Source: Primulina eburnea (taxonomy: Eukaryota > Streptophyta > Magnoliopsida > Lamiales > Gesneriaceae). From it: DNA of 64,000 bases. The stretch spans positions 5,518,001 through 5,582,000 of the forward strand of contig NC_133116.1 of NCBI RefSeq assembly GCF_022965805.1, given 5' to 3'. The notes under the pieces are model-generated. The model was given only the letters and a program-made list of their open reading frames with translations. It had not been told where the DNA came from and searched no databases. Below, piece after piece: positions 12,837 to 23,750 of the stretch (positions are counted from its first letter, which is position 1; every line of letters starts with the position of its first letter). The position numbers and the translations under genes were made by a program.

Positions 12837-13018
12837 GGCAAAAACTTGTGTGAGACGGTCTCACGGGTCGTATTTGTGAGACGGATCTCTTATTTGGATT
12901 ATCCATGAAAAAGTATTATTTTTTATGCTAAGAGTATTACTTTTTATTGTGAATATGAGTAGGGTTGACCCGTCTCACAGATTAAGATCCGTGAGACGGT
13001 CTCACATGAGATCTACTC
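12837..13018 (+). mobile_element. GTCTCAC-type MITE nested in the hAT element
   Basis: Begins GGCAAAAACTTGTGTGAGAC and ends GAGATCTACTC. It has the perfect 9-bp duplication AATGGGTTA on both sides (12828-12836 and 13019-13027). Lying inside the hAT element, it must be younger than it. Confidence 0.93.
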
Positions 13019-13181
13019 AATGGGTTATGGGATGGGTCTCGGGTCCAATTTTTCAGACCCGTATGGATATGGGGCGGATCATAGGGTACTATAATACCCG
13101 CTCCATATATATGGATATAAATATTTTAGAGTTTTAGTTTTATTAATTTTCATTTTTTTAGTAGCTCACCTCAACCATAAC

Positions 13182-13274
13182 GATCTTGACTATTCCTATG
13201 TCAAGTGTTACATTTGAATCTGCTTTTAGCAATAGTAGAAGAATAGTTAATCCTCATCTTAGTAGACTTAAATA
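13182..13274 (+). pseudogene. hAT transposase C-terminal fragment
   Basis: Reads ILTIPMSSVTFESAFSNSRR and onward to NPHLSRLK in one frame. This matches the conserved C-terminal hAT dimerisation motif (IPxSSVxxExxFSxxxR). It is isolated and has no catalytic domain. Confidence 0.85.
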
Positions 13275-13689
13275 TTGCATATTCGCTGATTTTGTATTGA
13301 TCTATTTAAATTATGTTATGACTTATTTTTGGGGATTTTAAGTTTTTTGGAGAGCTAGTAACATTTTTTATTTAATTCTTTATGTCGTGAAAATACTTTG
13401 TTTGTTATTATTAAATGTGGTCGAAGACATAAATTACACAATGTTGTATTTAGAGGCTTATCTGTTTCATAATTCAGTCATGTGAGAAGAAATATTATTT
13501 TTTTATTCTAAAAAAATTCGGGTCTCATGGGTCTACCCGGCCCCGTTTCGTATTCGAGGTGGGGTGGGTCCGAAATATATTTAACCGGGGTGGGGCGGAT
13601 AATGGGTCAAAGTTTTTTTTTTCATGGGAGGGTTTTGGGTTTAGCCAAACCCGCCTCATACCCGTCCCATTGACATCTCTAGATTCGAA

Positions 13690-14850
13690 GCGTGACAATA
13701 TCTCCAGTTACGACGGATTAATATCTTATCATTAAAATTTGTTTTTCAGTTTATATTTCACTATAGTCATAGAATAGAGGTGCTATGGAAAATAGTATTT
13801 GAGAAAGAAAATATTGGTGTTTAGCAAGATTGTTATTAGGTTATATTAGTCTCACTTGATGACAGCATAACTAGTATTGAATAAATCATAAAAATTCAGT
13901 CTGCATTGTACATTGTTTTTTAAGACTAAAATTTTAGTTTTTATAAAACAAATGCAAGATTTGTCAATTCAAATTGAAGATAAGAGATTGTGAAATTACC
14001 AAAGTTAACTTTGGTATCATCTACAGATAGATACACAATGCTAGCTAAGTCATTGCTGACCTCACCAGAACATTGGACTCGGGAACAATCTGGCTTATAA
14101 TGAAGAAGCCCGGAAATAGAGGAATCAAGTTCAGCCCACTGAAGGCCCAAAATTGAACTAGGAAAGCCCCAGCCTGGTGAGATGAGAAAACTTCAAAAAG
14201 TGATGCATGGACATGGTTTCTTACTTTTTGACTTTTTTGAATCGATTTTTAAAATAATATCCATTTTTATATGGATTTTAATATTTTTGTATCAGTTTTT
14301 CTTTCTAAATTGTTTTCGAAAGTAAAGTTGCAGACCAAATTAAATGATTTTATTTCGAATTTGATATGCTCTTGTAAAAATTTAGGCTCGGTTAATAAAA
14401 AAAATATCGGTGTGAACATTTTTAACCGATTGAACGCTTACTCCTACTTCGACAATTTACAAAAGTTGTCTTGGATAAGATCCCAGATCAAATTTGATCA
14501 CGATTTGAGGTGATTTTCCACAGAATTGTTAGGATTTGACTTACCATAAAACGATCAACATAACATATTAATTTCACGCGAATGTCTGTCAAAAATTTCC
14601 AACCTCTTTTCCCATATCTCAACTCCAACTAATAATTTTATCTCTAACTACTTTAGCTCAAAAGTTTCTTCTCAAAACTTGGAATAAAAAAAATACATTT
14701 ATTTTAATTTCAATTCTAGCATTGAAAACATGTAAAAAATTACAATTTTTCCTCTCATTATAAAATAATATTTAGTTATTGTAAAGTTTCAAAATTAATA
14801 TATGAACCAATTTAAAGAGAGAAAAAACACGATTAAAGTTTTTCATAACT
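13690..14850. other. Intergenic, unclassified
   Basis: Contains open frames of 69 residues (minus, 13941-14150) and 80 residues (plus, 14271-14513). Neither has a recognisable motif or splice context, so no gene is called. Confidence 0.35.
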
Positions 14851-14859
14851 CTCAAATCA

Positions 14860-15047
14860 GAGTAGGTCTCATGTGACACCGTCTCACGGATCTTAATCTG
14901 TATCCGTGAGACGGGTCAACCCTACCCATATTCACAATAAAAAATAACAATCTTAGCATAAAAAGTAATACTTTTTCGTGGATGACTCGAATAAGATATC
15001 CGTCTCACAAATAAAACCCGTAAAACCGTCTCACATAAGTTTTTGCC
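14860..15047 (-). mobile_element. GTCTCAC-type MITE, 188 bp
   Basis: Reverse orientation: starts GAGTAGGTCTCATGTGACAC and ends AAGTTTTTGCC. Flanks CTCAAATCA and TTCAAATCA match at 8 of 9 positions, a slightly worn 9-bp target duplication. Confidence 0.88.
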
Positions 15048-15266
15048 TTCAAATCAACCAAAGCCGAAAATTCAGCCCTATCCCAAGTAAACATTGGAAA
15101 GCTGACAGTGGGTGAAAGGTTGGAGCCGAGGAAGCTAAGCTAATTTTATTTTATATGATGTGATTCAAATACCGTTGAGTTCAAGTATTTCCTTATGCGA
15201 GCAACTTAACGTATGTGAAAATAAAAGAAGATATTTCGATACAATTTCAAATACTAAAAAGACTAA

Positions 15267-16001
15267 CAGTGTGTTTGGCAATCAGGATTTGAGAGAATTT
15301 CGTGGGATTTGAAATTGGATTTGGAAATTCAAGTATTTGAAATTCCATTTGGTGTTTGGTTTAAAATTTAAAAATGGTATTTACAAATCCATTTCTTGTT
15401 TGGAGAAAAAAAGATTCGAATTTGGAATTTTAAAATTTTACTAAACTACCCTTAGAAATCATATAAACATAAGTAACTAAAAAAAGTTTAGAAATTAATA
15501 TTTTTTCTCTATTATTTGTATTTGTAAATTCAAAAATTAAGTATTATTTATTAATCATAGTGCACATAAAATAATAATTAAAAAATCATCAAACAACTTC
15601 AAACTTTAACATGAAATTAATTATTAAACGTAAAAAGAAGCTTTGATAATTAGTATAATTTTTATTATATTAATCAGTAAATAACACAAGAAACTTATAA
15701 AATTTAAACGAAATCTTTCAACTTCTAAAAAAAGTTAAAAAGGAAAAAAAGTCTAATCATTTAGAAACTTTTGGTGGAGAATGATGTGTTGGATAAAAAA
15801 ATAATTTTATGTTTTTAAAATCCAAATCCCACCAAATCTTATCAAATTTGATGGGATTTGGATAGACTTGTGGAAATCCTATGAAATCTTAAGCAAATTC
15901 GAATTTTTTTTTTTTTTAACATCTTGCCAAAAAGTAAAAATAGGATTTTGAAATCCAAATCCCATGAAATCCTCTCAAATCCTGGTTGTCCAAACATACT
16001 G
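15267..16001. mobile_element. Tourist-like (PIF/Harbinger) MITE, 735 bp
   Basis: The left end CAGTGTGTTTGGCAATCAGG and the right end CCTGGTTGTCCAAACATACTG are inverted repeats. The inverted arms extend over AGGATTTGAGAGAATTTCGT and its inverse. The element is flanked by TAA on both sides (15264-15266 and 16002-16004), the trinucleotide target of PIF/Harbinger elements. The interior is AT-rich and non-coding. Confidence 0.88.
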
Positions 16002-16006
16002 TAAAA

Positions 16007-16189
16007 GAGTAGGTATCTTGTGAGACACTCTCACAAATCTTTATCTGTGAGATAGGTCAACCCTATTGATATTTACCATAAAAAGTAATACTCTTAGAAT
16101 AAAAAGTAATATTTTTTTATGGATGACCCAAATAAGAGATCCGTCTCACAAAATACGACCCATGAGACTGTCTCACACAAGTTTTTGCC
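16007..16189 (-). mobile_element. GTCTCAC-type MITE, 183 bp
   Basis: Starts GAGTAGGTATCTTGTGAGAC and ends AAGTTTTTGCC, only five bases to the right of the Tourist-like element. The presumed target duplication is weak (ACTGTAAAA versus TACTAAAAA). Confidence 0.82.
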
Positions 16190-17998
16190 TACTAAAAAAG
16201 CCGTAACGAAAAACTAATTATTTGTTATTAAAAAAAAACATAATTGAGTTTAAATTTTTAAATTTCTTTCACGTTGATTTGTTCTTTGTTATCAGGGATA
16301 TAACATGGGTCAAATTTGTCGAAACAAATTAACTTGAGCACACATAAAATATTTGAGATATAAAATATGGAATTTGGACGATTACAGCTGAAATCAAAGA
16401 AGATTATGCCGGAGAAAATAAAGGAGAATTAGTTATTAATTCGATCAAGTTGTTTCCTTCTGTCGTAATAAAAGCTGTATAAAGAACAAAAGGTGCTTTA
16501 GAAATTACATAATTGGTTTCACTAAAAATAATTTTATGATCAAGTTCTTATCTTCTGCTGCAATAAAATCAAGAGAAAGAACAAAAGGCACTTTCAGAAA
16601 TTACCCAATTGGATTTACAAAATATAATTTTTAACCGATGCAGAAGTTTCACGGATAATAGTTAAAATTGTCCTCTAAGTGGTCATATAAGTATTCAATT
16701 TTGATTTTTTTCTCATGTTAAATTAGGTTGTGTTTTGGTTTATGTTCCTATTTTTATAGAGTAACGACGTTGACGTGACATCAGACAGGCCAACCAAGCT
16801 GATTGACTTAGATATACGAAATACATCGCCCCTGAGTATATATTACGATGTTCAATATTAGAGAGGGTTATATGTCAAAATCTTGGTAAAACAAATATAT
16901 GTCACAACCGATGCAACGAAAAATGCTCAACATTTTATAAAATTCATGATCATGTGAAACGAAATGTATTAAATTATCTAGATATTGGAATCGAAACAGT
17001 GACAAAAAGCCCGATCTTCCAAAAGGAATTGACATTTCAGCAATGGCAGACAGGTAATGGAGAATATTAATGGTCCACCACCAGCCTCAAGAAGAAAAGA
17101 GAACAAAGCATCCTTTTGCTTCAAAAACAGACAAAGGAATCTTGGCCAGAAAGGTCTGAAAATATTGTTCAATATCCAAGGACAACAGATAATACTGGGG
17201 AAGAGACTGTACACAGGCAAAACAAGGAACTTGAGATATTTTTTTCTTTATTTTTTTACCATGGAATCTGATTTCACTGTAGGTTGGTGTTTACCGAATA
17301 AAATCTTGAACTAACGCAATAGTCTACTAACCATATTAGTTAGATAAACCGCACTTGTCGTCAGACTCGTCCAAAAAAATGTTAGTTGAAAGAATAATCA
17401 AACTCCTGGTATCCGAATTTTTTTTGGATGTCTCGGGTTTTTTAACCTGCTTCTAATTCCGCTCACAGTGAGCTGAAGATTATGCTACTAGCCAAAGAGG
17501 CACTGTCACAAGATTAATTTTCATGCCGAGTAATTTTTTTGTTGTTATATAGTTACGTATCACTTAGAATTTAATATTTGACAATTTAAGTTTAAAATTA
17601 CATTTTCAAAGATTTATTAAATCGAACAATTAATCGTAGGATAGTGATGTTGCATGTACAATTTTAGATAAAAATAACCTTTTACAGTGGGTGAGTGCAG
17701 ACGTAGGGTAGGTGGGGGACTGATTTTGTTATTTGTAGGAGAATTGGGTTAATTTAACTGAAACTGTAATTTGGGCTGAATGAGATCCGTAACCCCCCGA
17801 AGCCAAAACATGTCCATCTATCCACATAGTTCGAGCCCATAACTTGTTTGTTTCAGCCCAGTTTAGATACTTGGCTCATAGAAAATTGGTCCATATAAAA
17901 GGTGATCCACTCCGTAGAGAGGGCGAAGATTTTTAATTTACTATTTACGCACGACACAAATAATTAATTTCTTCATAATTACCATTTGATTTAAAAAA
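16190..17998. other. Intergenic, with a two-copy imperfect repeat
   Basis: Near 16440-16630 a segment of about 105 bp is present twice in tandem (GATCAAGTTGTTTCCTTCTG and GATCAAGTTCTTATCTTCTG, each followed by AAAGAACAAAAGG). An 85-residue plus-strand frame at 17057-17314 has an 80-residue antisense frame over it. Neither is recognised, and I call no gene. Confidence 0.4.
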
Positions 17999-18008
17999 AA
18001 TCAGGGAT

Positions 18009-18780
18009 GTAAACAAGAGCAGGTCCAACACTCTCTAGCTATTGAGTTTGGTTTGATTTTATATATATATAAGCTCAAACTCGAGCTCAATTTAATAAAC
18101 TCGAATTCGACTCATTTGAAAATTAGAAAGCTCGCAAATAACTCAAGCTCGAACTCGATTCGTTAATAGCTCGTTTATTATATTTACCGAGTAAAACTTG
18201 ACATCACCTCGTTTAGAAGATTAATTTTCGAGCTCGTTGAACATTCTTAATCAAAATACGAACTAATATGTAAAATTGGAAGTATGAGTTTATCATTTTG
18301 TAATGTATAAATGTGATCTCTTTCACTAAAAACACAACACGTGACAACTAATAAACAATATCAGTTGCTAAGGCTGCTGCTGCGAATCGTTGGATGGATT
18401 TGGGCGACATGATTACGTTTTCAGGGTCAATATTTTGTTGGTAAGCTTTTGAAAGTGGGAAATTCAGATTGGCTGAGGAGCCCTTGAGGCATAAAAGTGC
18501 AGCATCATAAGCTCTAGCGGCTGCCTCTGGTGTAGAATAAGAACCTAACCAGATTCTTGTCTTCTGATTTGGTGCCCTTATCTCAGACACAAATGAGCCC
18601 CAACTCCTCATTCTCACTCCTTTGTACTATTCTATAAAACCCAAAAAACTAATCAAGGTTGGGTTATATAAACGAGCTCGTGATCAACTCGATAAAATTG
18701 TCGAGATCGGCTCGATAAACTTGACGAACAATCTCGAACAAGTTTTATCAAGTCGAGCTCCGAACAAATCACTAACAACT
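18009..18780. repeat. CGAG/TCGA-rich element arms flanking an AP2/ERF fragment
   Basis: The left part opens with AGGGATGTAAACAAGAGC, the end type seen at 50392, and continues with AACTCGAGCTC and AACTCGAATTCGACTC motifs to about 18240. The right part, about 18660-18775, has AACGAGCTCGTGATCAACTC, GAGATCGGCTCGATAAAC and TCGAGCTCCG. Between them lies a piece of an AP2/ERF gene. The right terminus is not the family consensus, so the limits are uncertain. Interpretation as one element with captured gene sequence is inference. Confidence 0.5.
18348..18629 (-). pseudogene. AP2/ERF-domain gene fragment (ERF012/ERF014-like)
   Basis: The minus strand encodes a near-complete AP2 domain: [17 protein letters not shown], then [32 protein letters not shown] and SSANLNFP. 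A short tail with [13 protein letters not shown] precedes a stop at 18348. These are hallmarks of the DREB-related ERF012-014 group, which regulate transcription by binding GCC/DRE elements. An in-frame TAG sits directly before YKGV, so the usual N-terminal region is absent. The native C-terminal half is missing as well. The first possible ATG is inside the domain at 18611 (87 codons). Both flanks are CGAG-type repeat arms. I read it as a captured or degenerate gene piece; an expressed short AP2 peptide cannot be excluded. Confidence 0.75.
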
Positions 18781-19260
18781 TGATTAGTGTAAGTCCCCAA
18801 AAAACTATCTTCAATTACATATTATACATATATGTTCCACTGGAATGTATAAGCAACAGTTACTTACATTGGAATAACATCAAATGCATCCAAGATATAT
18901 CATATTTACCAAAGATTTTTGCATCCACGATAATTGATTTAAGACCTATAAAGGTCATAACATGCAAAAGTCTAAAAATTATAACGACATAAATGTTGAA
19001 CAGAACAAAGAAAATGAGCCAAATACTTACAAATCAATACTCCATAAACCAAATCTTAAAATATAATATATAAACAATGATAATAAACATAATATCAGCC
19101 GCAGTATAGGCAATTTATTTACACACAAACGTATACTTCGTCCCTCCCTATTCCAAAATTACAGCACAAAACACAAATAAGAAAATAACTCAGGATTGTA
19201 TCAGAATGCATATAACCGAAACCGTGAGGTGCAAATGATGTGCGATATATGGAGAGTGAT
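18781..19260. other. 3' flank of the GEM-like gene
   Basis: AT-rich sequence including the likely 3' untranslated region of the minus-strand GRAM gene. No separate feature recognised. Confidence 0.4.
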
Positions 19261-20379
19261 TTAGCTTCTTGGCTCGTGACCGGCCGAATGCGCTACATTT
19301 CCCGTGCTCGCTCTAGAATCCGAAACAGCGTCCAACAGGTGATTGATCGCTTTCTCAAAGCTCACAAATCCCATGAACCAAAACTCGTGGCGGTCAATAG
19401 TTATAATCTGAATATACTTCTCAGGCGGATTCTGTTTCGTGACCACAGGATTCACACCTTCTATGTTTCCAATGGGTACTGATATCTTATAGTAAGTCCA
19501 GGAATCCTGCCCCGATGGAGCTCTGAAAGTTAAGGGACGATCACTGCAGAAGGCGACACGAGCTGTGGAGAGATAGAGGGTTCCCGCGACAGGTCCTGTT
19601 GTTGTGGAGAGGTAACAAGCGAATGTCTTCTTCAGCTTCTCATTGGGATCAGCAGAAAAAATCTGCCTGAAAAGTGGCTCAAATCCTCCTCCTGTTATGG
19701 CCTTTGCCGTCAAATTAACCTTCCCCCACGCAGTTTCTGATAAAGATGGCCCAGTTTTTACTGCAAACAAGCATAATTAACATGACATCAATCAGAATAT
19801 CGAATAAGTTCACTAGGCCAAAGGACAACGGAAGAAATTAATTCAATCAATTAAGATTGATGGGAAAATTTGAATTAAAGAAATGAACTCACAATGTTTC
19901 CAGATATTGCCTCCTAGGCCTTCTGCCCCGTGACTCCAAGAATTGAACATATTAACAACATATTCATAAGGGCTGTCGGCGGGTTTATTAACAGGGGAAT
20001 GCACTACGTAAGGCTGTTGGTTATCGTGATACTGTTGGACGGAGCCTTGTGCCTGCCAATGAGCCGCCTGCTGATTGTCCGGGTGAACAGTTGGGGCCGC
20101 TGGAGCGCCCATCTCGTGAGTACCCCACTTCTTCACATCTTCCTCCGGTGGTGGTGGTGGCTGTGACTGTGACTGTGGCTGTGGCTGTGGCTGTTGACCA
20201 TGGTGTGGCTGTGGCGTGGATGAGCCGGAGGTTTCACGATGTTCGAATTCAGTAGCTTTTTGATCTCCCCCCTTCCTGACTTCTCCCCCCGCAGGCAGCG
20301 TAGTTTCAGTGGCAGATGAGGCGGTGACTTCACGAGGCTGTGATTCTTTAGCTATGTGATCTTCATTTGAGCTAGCCAT
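19261..20379 (-). CDS. GEM-like protein 5 type GRAM-domain protein
   Basis: Two minus-strand exons, 20379-19893 and 19760-19261, encode 328 residues. The junction restores NIWKHLKTGPSLSETAW, the family signature. The N-terminal half is low-complexity, with a QPQPQPQSQSQ repeat and a PPPPP run. The GRAM domain covers about residues 189-267 (FEPLFRQIFSADPNEKL, TFACYLSTTTGPVAGTLYLS, ARVAFCSDRPLTF), followed by PPEKYIQI and EFWFMGFVSFEKA. This is the GEM-like/ABA-responsive family, closest in memory to Arabidopsis GER5 (At5g13200), which is induced by ABA and acts in reproductive development and germination. GRAM domains bind membrane lipids or proteins. The gene is divergent from the CYSTM gene, with 564 bp between the start codons containing several ACGT cores, in keeping with ABA control (inference). 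Confidence 0.94.
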
Positions 20380-20943
20380 GGTCTTAAACTCACAGGGACG
20401 GAATCGAGTTCAATGAATATTGGTTTTCTGAGGATCTATGGTGATTATACAACAATACGAATAATCATCGAGACAAAGAAGTTCTATGTTTATATATGTT
20501 TCTTGCTTAAGCAGGAAGAAGTTGATACTTAGCCGTGTTAACTTTTCAAACAATTAAATAATAATTAACGATATATGGACCGACACTTCAACATGTACAC
20601 CTGCTCCAATTGCGGATATGATGAATTCTATATACTGCTAGAGAAACGTACTCGTCACGGAACCATATAGCTGAAAATGTGACACGTATTTAAATACAAC
20701 GCGATGCCCATACGTGCCGCTGGGTTCTGGATGCCAACCCAGTGGGCTACGTGTATAAAAATATCTTAACTGGGCTCCGCCTCGTATCTGCCTCGAATAG
20801 ACTGGAAGCTTATCCCCCTTCCAATTTCCAAGAAGAAAATTAGGTGTCATTTCATTTCGTCGTGTTTATATATTTTAACAAATATTGGGTCAAAGTTTGG
20901 GCCGTTCTCTTGTGAATTCACACAGCTCCACAATCTGTGAATT
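20380..20943. promoter_or_regulatory. Shared divergent promoter with ACGT (ABRE-like) cores
   Basis: This 564-bp spacer separates the start codons of the GEM-like gene (leftward) and the CYSTM gene (rightward). It holds ACACGTAT near 20682, ATACGTGCC near 20710 and CTACGTGTATAAAA near 20747, the last joined to a possible TATA box at 20754. ACGT cores are the centre of ABA-response elements. Both gene families are known to respond to stress, so coordinate regulation is plausible but untested. Confidence 0.5.
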
Positions 20944-22096
20944 ATGAGTTACCAGCACGTCCATCATGGTCCCTATTCTCCACCAGGCAAGTTTTCATCT
21001 GTGGCTTTGCTAATTAATTATAGCCGTGACATTTAGGATAAAGGTCGGTTAATTTTTTGTGGAATACGGATTGAATTCAGGGTTGCCACATCCGCCGCCG
21101 CCGTGGGGACACCCCTCGGCGGAGCCACCACCGCCAGGGTATTTCAGGGAGGGGTACCCACCTCCGCCACCCCCTCCTCCTGGTTATCAGGGCTACTTCA
21201 ACAATGACTATCCTCCTCCGCTGCCACCTCGGCACAATCATCATCATCATCACCATGAGGACTCTGGCTGCTCTTCATTTCTCAAAGGCTGGTATGTATG
21301 CCGTCGTTTATGGAATTTTAATCTGACGGGCACTACGAATTTAAATCTTGATCACCGTTTATATACCCAACCTTAAAATTTTGCTAGATCACTAAATCTC
21401 CTTCAATTTTCGTTGTTTCCCTTCCTTTTGGTCGACGCTGAGTATTGGGAGAAGGATGTGTTTGAAAATTTGCTTCTTGTATTTTTGAGTTAGCGTTGCC
21501 CTTCTGTTTGTGTTTAGCTGTAAATGGTGAGTAAAATCGATGAGAAAATTGCCCCAAATCAGTGGTTGCTTCAATTCTATTTCCTGTCCTATCATCATCA
21601 TTCATGTGCTTGTTATTGTCTTTTTAGCTTGATGTCCAAAAAAAATAGGAACAAGTCTGCAGTTATCCCTTCTCTGATCCTTTTTTGAGATACCAAATCA
21701 ATCTAAACAAAATGGATACCGTCTCCGGTTCGGTAACGTCGATGCTACCTGTGGGGGCTCGGTAATGTCGATGCTACCACAGGTAGTGCCATCACAGGAT
21801 CTCAGCCATTGATTTTACATGGTGATTAAATTTAGGCATTTGATCACTTCATGGGGTGTATGTGTGTGTAAATCTGGGCCTTCGATCATCTATGGGGCAG
21901 TGCCTCACAAGGTAGGGTGAAATGAACCATTCGGTTCTTTGAAAACTTTCTTCTTCTGTCACTATATCTGTCGTATATATTTATGCTTGTTTTATTGTTT
22001 ATGATGTGATGGGAGGATCTTGTTTGAAATTTGTGTTGCAGTTTGGGCGTTCTTTGTTGCTGTTGTTTATTCGAACAATGCTGCCACTGCTTTTGA
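20944..22096 (+). CDS. Cysteine-rich transmembrane (CYSTM) protein
   Basis: Three exons, 20944-20986, 21081-21291 and 22042-22096, encode 102 residues. The protein starts MSYQHVHHGPYSPP, continues with proline/glycine/tyrosine-rich repeats (PPPPGYFREGYPPPPPPPPG), then six His in a row. It ends with the CYSTM module FLKGCLGVLCCCCLFEQCC and HCF. CYSTM proteins are short tail-anchored plasma-membrane proteins linked to stress tolerance; the Cys cluster sits in or next to the membrane segment. The module is formed only after splicing at 21291/22042, which supports the model. The first intron appears to use a GC donor (CAG|GCAAGT), a known minor class. At2g33520, next to the CFL1 homologue At2g33510 in Arabidopsis, is of this family. 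The second intron carries a MITE. Confidence 0.9.
21732..21928 (+). mobile_element. GTAATGTCGAT-type MITE in the CYSTM second intron
   Basis: Starts GGTAACGTCGATGCTACCTG and ends AGGGTGAAATGAACC. Over most of its length it is nearly identical to 26716-26890 (ACAGGATCTCAGCCATTGAT, TCACTTCATGGGGTGTATGT). The left end carries a short internal duplication of CGGTAATGTCGATGCTACC. Flanks CTCCGGTTC and ATTCGGTTC agree at 7 of 9 positions. Confidence 0.85.
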
Positions 22097-22342
22097 GCTA
22101 ATGGCTTCGTATATAAAATAAGAAATCAAATGAAGCTGAAGATTCGATTCATCAATGAGTTGTCTGTTGTGGAAACACTTCTTTTTACTGATTAAATAAT
22201 CTATTGTTATGCTCAATCAGCGGGAATTATACCTTCTTGTTTGTTATTATCTCCAAAGTCCGACTATCAAATGCTAGATATATAGAAACTAAAATATGCT
22301 GAAAGTTTACTCGGGTTAAAACGGAACAGGCCTGATATTTAT

Positions 22343-22392
<50 letters not shown>

Positions 22393-23549
22393 AAACAAAA
22401 ACAAAACAATTTGGTGTTGACTTTGGGGTTTATTGATGGACTTGCAGTCCTATCATAATCCCACAGGCATGAATATCACGTTTAGCAACGAGCATAATTC
22501 ATAAGCATAACAAGATGTGGCCAACGTTCGACGATTGACAATAAGGACGCAAGTCTTCGTCTTACGCCAGGCGCTACACTCGTGACAAAGCCAAGCATAG
22601 GCAAAATCCACAAAAATGGTCGCGTATACTTGCATACCATATCTTGATATTGTGGGTTCAAATCTGCTTTGTCGCCTATACTACTGCGTCCCGTATCCTT
22701 GTTCTGTTCTTTTAGCTAGGTTAAAAAATGCTTCGTCGAAAAGAAATGTCTTACAAACATATTATTTGGATCGGTCGGTTTCCCGATTTCGGTTTCCCGA
22801 TTTGCGAAGCAGTGGAGTTAATCATCGGGGGATTATTTTTCGGATTATATCTCGTACGTAGAATGGTGGCTGTTTGAATTATTATCTAAGAGTGGCTAGG
22901 AATTAAGTAAAGATAATAAAATGTTACTTTCGAAATTTAATTTACTCGTGTAATTTCTACGACTATGTTTTGTTGAATTAGTTTAATTTATTATTTATCA
23001 ATTACGCAAAGTCATATTATCACTTCTAATAAAAATGATTAAAATCGTCAAAATTTGAAAAAACATATAATTAAAAATAAAACTTGACAATTTAGAGAAC
23101 TAAAATCACAAAATAGCAACTACATATATGATATAAATAATATTTCCCCTTTCTTTTACGCAATAACAAAAACAAATTACATTTCTCAAACATTAAAAAG
23201 TTGTGTTAATAACAATGCATGTTCTAACTATTTTTCTTGCAAAAGCCTACCCATTTATACCGTCAGACATGAAGAATAGAAAAAAAAAAATTAACAAATT
23301 TTTTCAGTAAGTTGTCCTGTTTTCTATTTTTTTTTTCTGACTTGTTAAGAGTTAAGGTTTAGTCTTTCAATTTTGTTTTTGTTTTTTTTTATTTATTTTA
23401 GTTCTATTTTTTATAATACTTCTCATAAAATATTGATATAATAGTGAAAATATTGATGTGTTCAATATAATACAAGTACTCTGATGAAATATATCATAAA
23501 TCAAAAAAAGAAAATTTACATGATTAAGATTAATGATGATGAAAACAGA
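22097..23549. other. Intergenic, with (CT)n microsatellite
   Basis: (CT)n runs from 22344 to 22384 and is followed by CACACACAAAAAC. The rest is unclassified, with poly-A/T tracts near 23280-23400. An 81-residue frame at 22616-22861 is not recognised. Confidence 0.45.
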
Positions 23550-23558
23550 ATAAAACAA

Positions 23559-23741
23559 GAGTAGGTCTCTTGTGAGAAGGTCTCACGAATCTTTATCTGT
23601 TAGATAAGTCAACCATACTGATATTCACACTAAAAATTAATACTTTGAGCATAAAAAATAATACATTGTTATGGATGATCTAAATAAAAAATTTGTCTCA
23701 CAAAATCTGAAATGTGAGACTGTATCACACAAATTTTTGCC
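23559..23741 (-). mobile_element. GTCTCAC-type MITE, 183 bp, diverged
   Basis: Starts GAGTAGGTCTCTTGTGAGAA and ends AAATTTTTGCC. Flanks ATAAAACAA and ATAAAAACA match at 7 of 9. Several substitutions occur in the hairpins. Confidence 0.82.
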
Positions 23742-23750
23742 ATAAAAACA

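Larger units (their letters stand above)
12752..13681 (+). mobile_element. Decayed hAT transposon with nested MITE
   Basis: Terminal inverted repeats TAGGGATGTCAATGGG at the left and CCCATTGACATCTCTA at the right. They are bounded by a perfect 8-bp target duplication GATTCGAA (12744-12751 and 13682-13689), the hallmark of hAT elements. Near 13182-13274 the plus strand still encodes a piece of the hAT C-terminal dimerisation region (ILTIPMSSVTFESAFSNSRR). The element is about 930 bp including a 182-bp MITE inserted in its left part. The subterminal regions are rich in GGGTCT/CCCG motifs. It is a deletion derivative, not autonomous. Confidence 0.92.

Noticed and set aside
12925..13137. Open frame similar to one at 62356-62589
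   Set aside because: Both are chance frames through copies of the GTCTCAC-type MITE.
20049..20333. Valine/alanine- and His/Ser-repeat frames over the GEM-like first exon
   Set aside because: They are alternative-frame readings of the Gln-Pro repeat coding sequence.
22650..22670. GGTTCAAATC, resembling a tRNA B box
   Set aside because: No matching A box, cloverleaf or acceptor stem could be drawn around it. An isolated 10-mer is not a tRNA or SINE.
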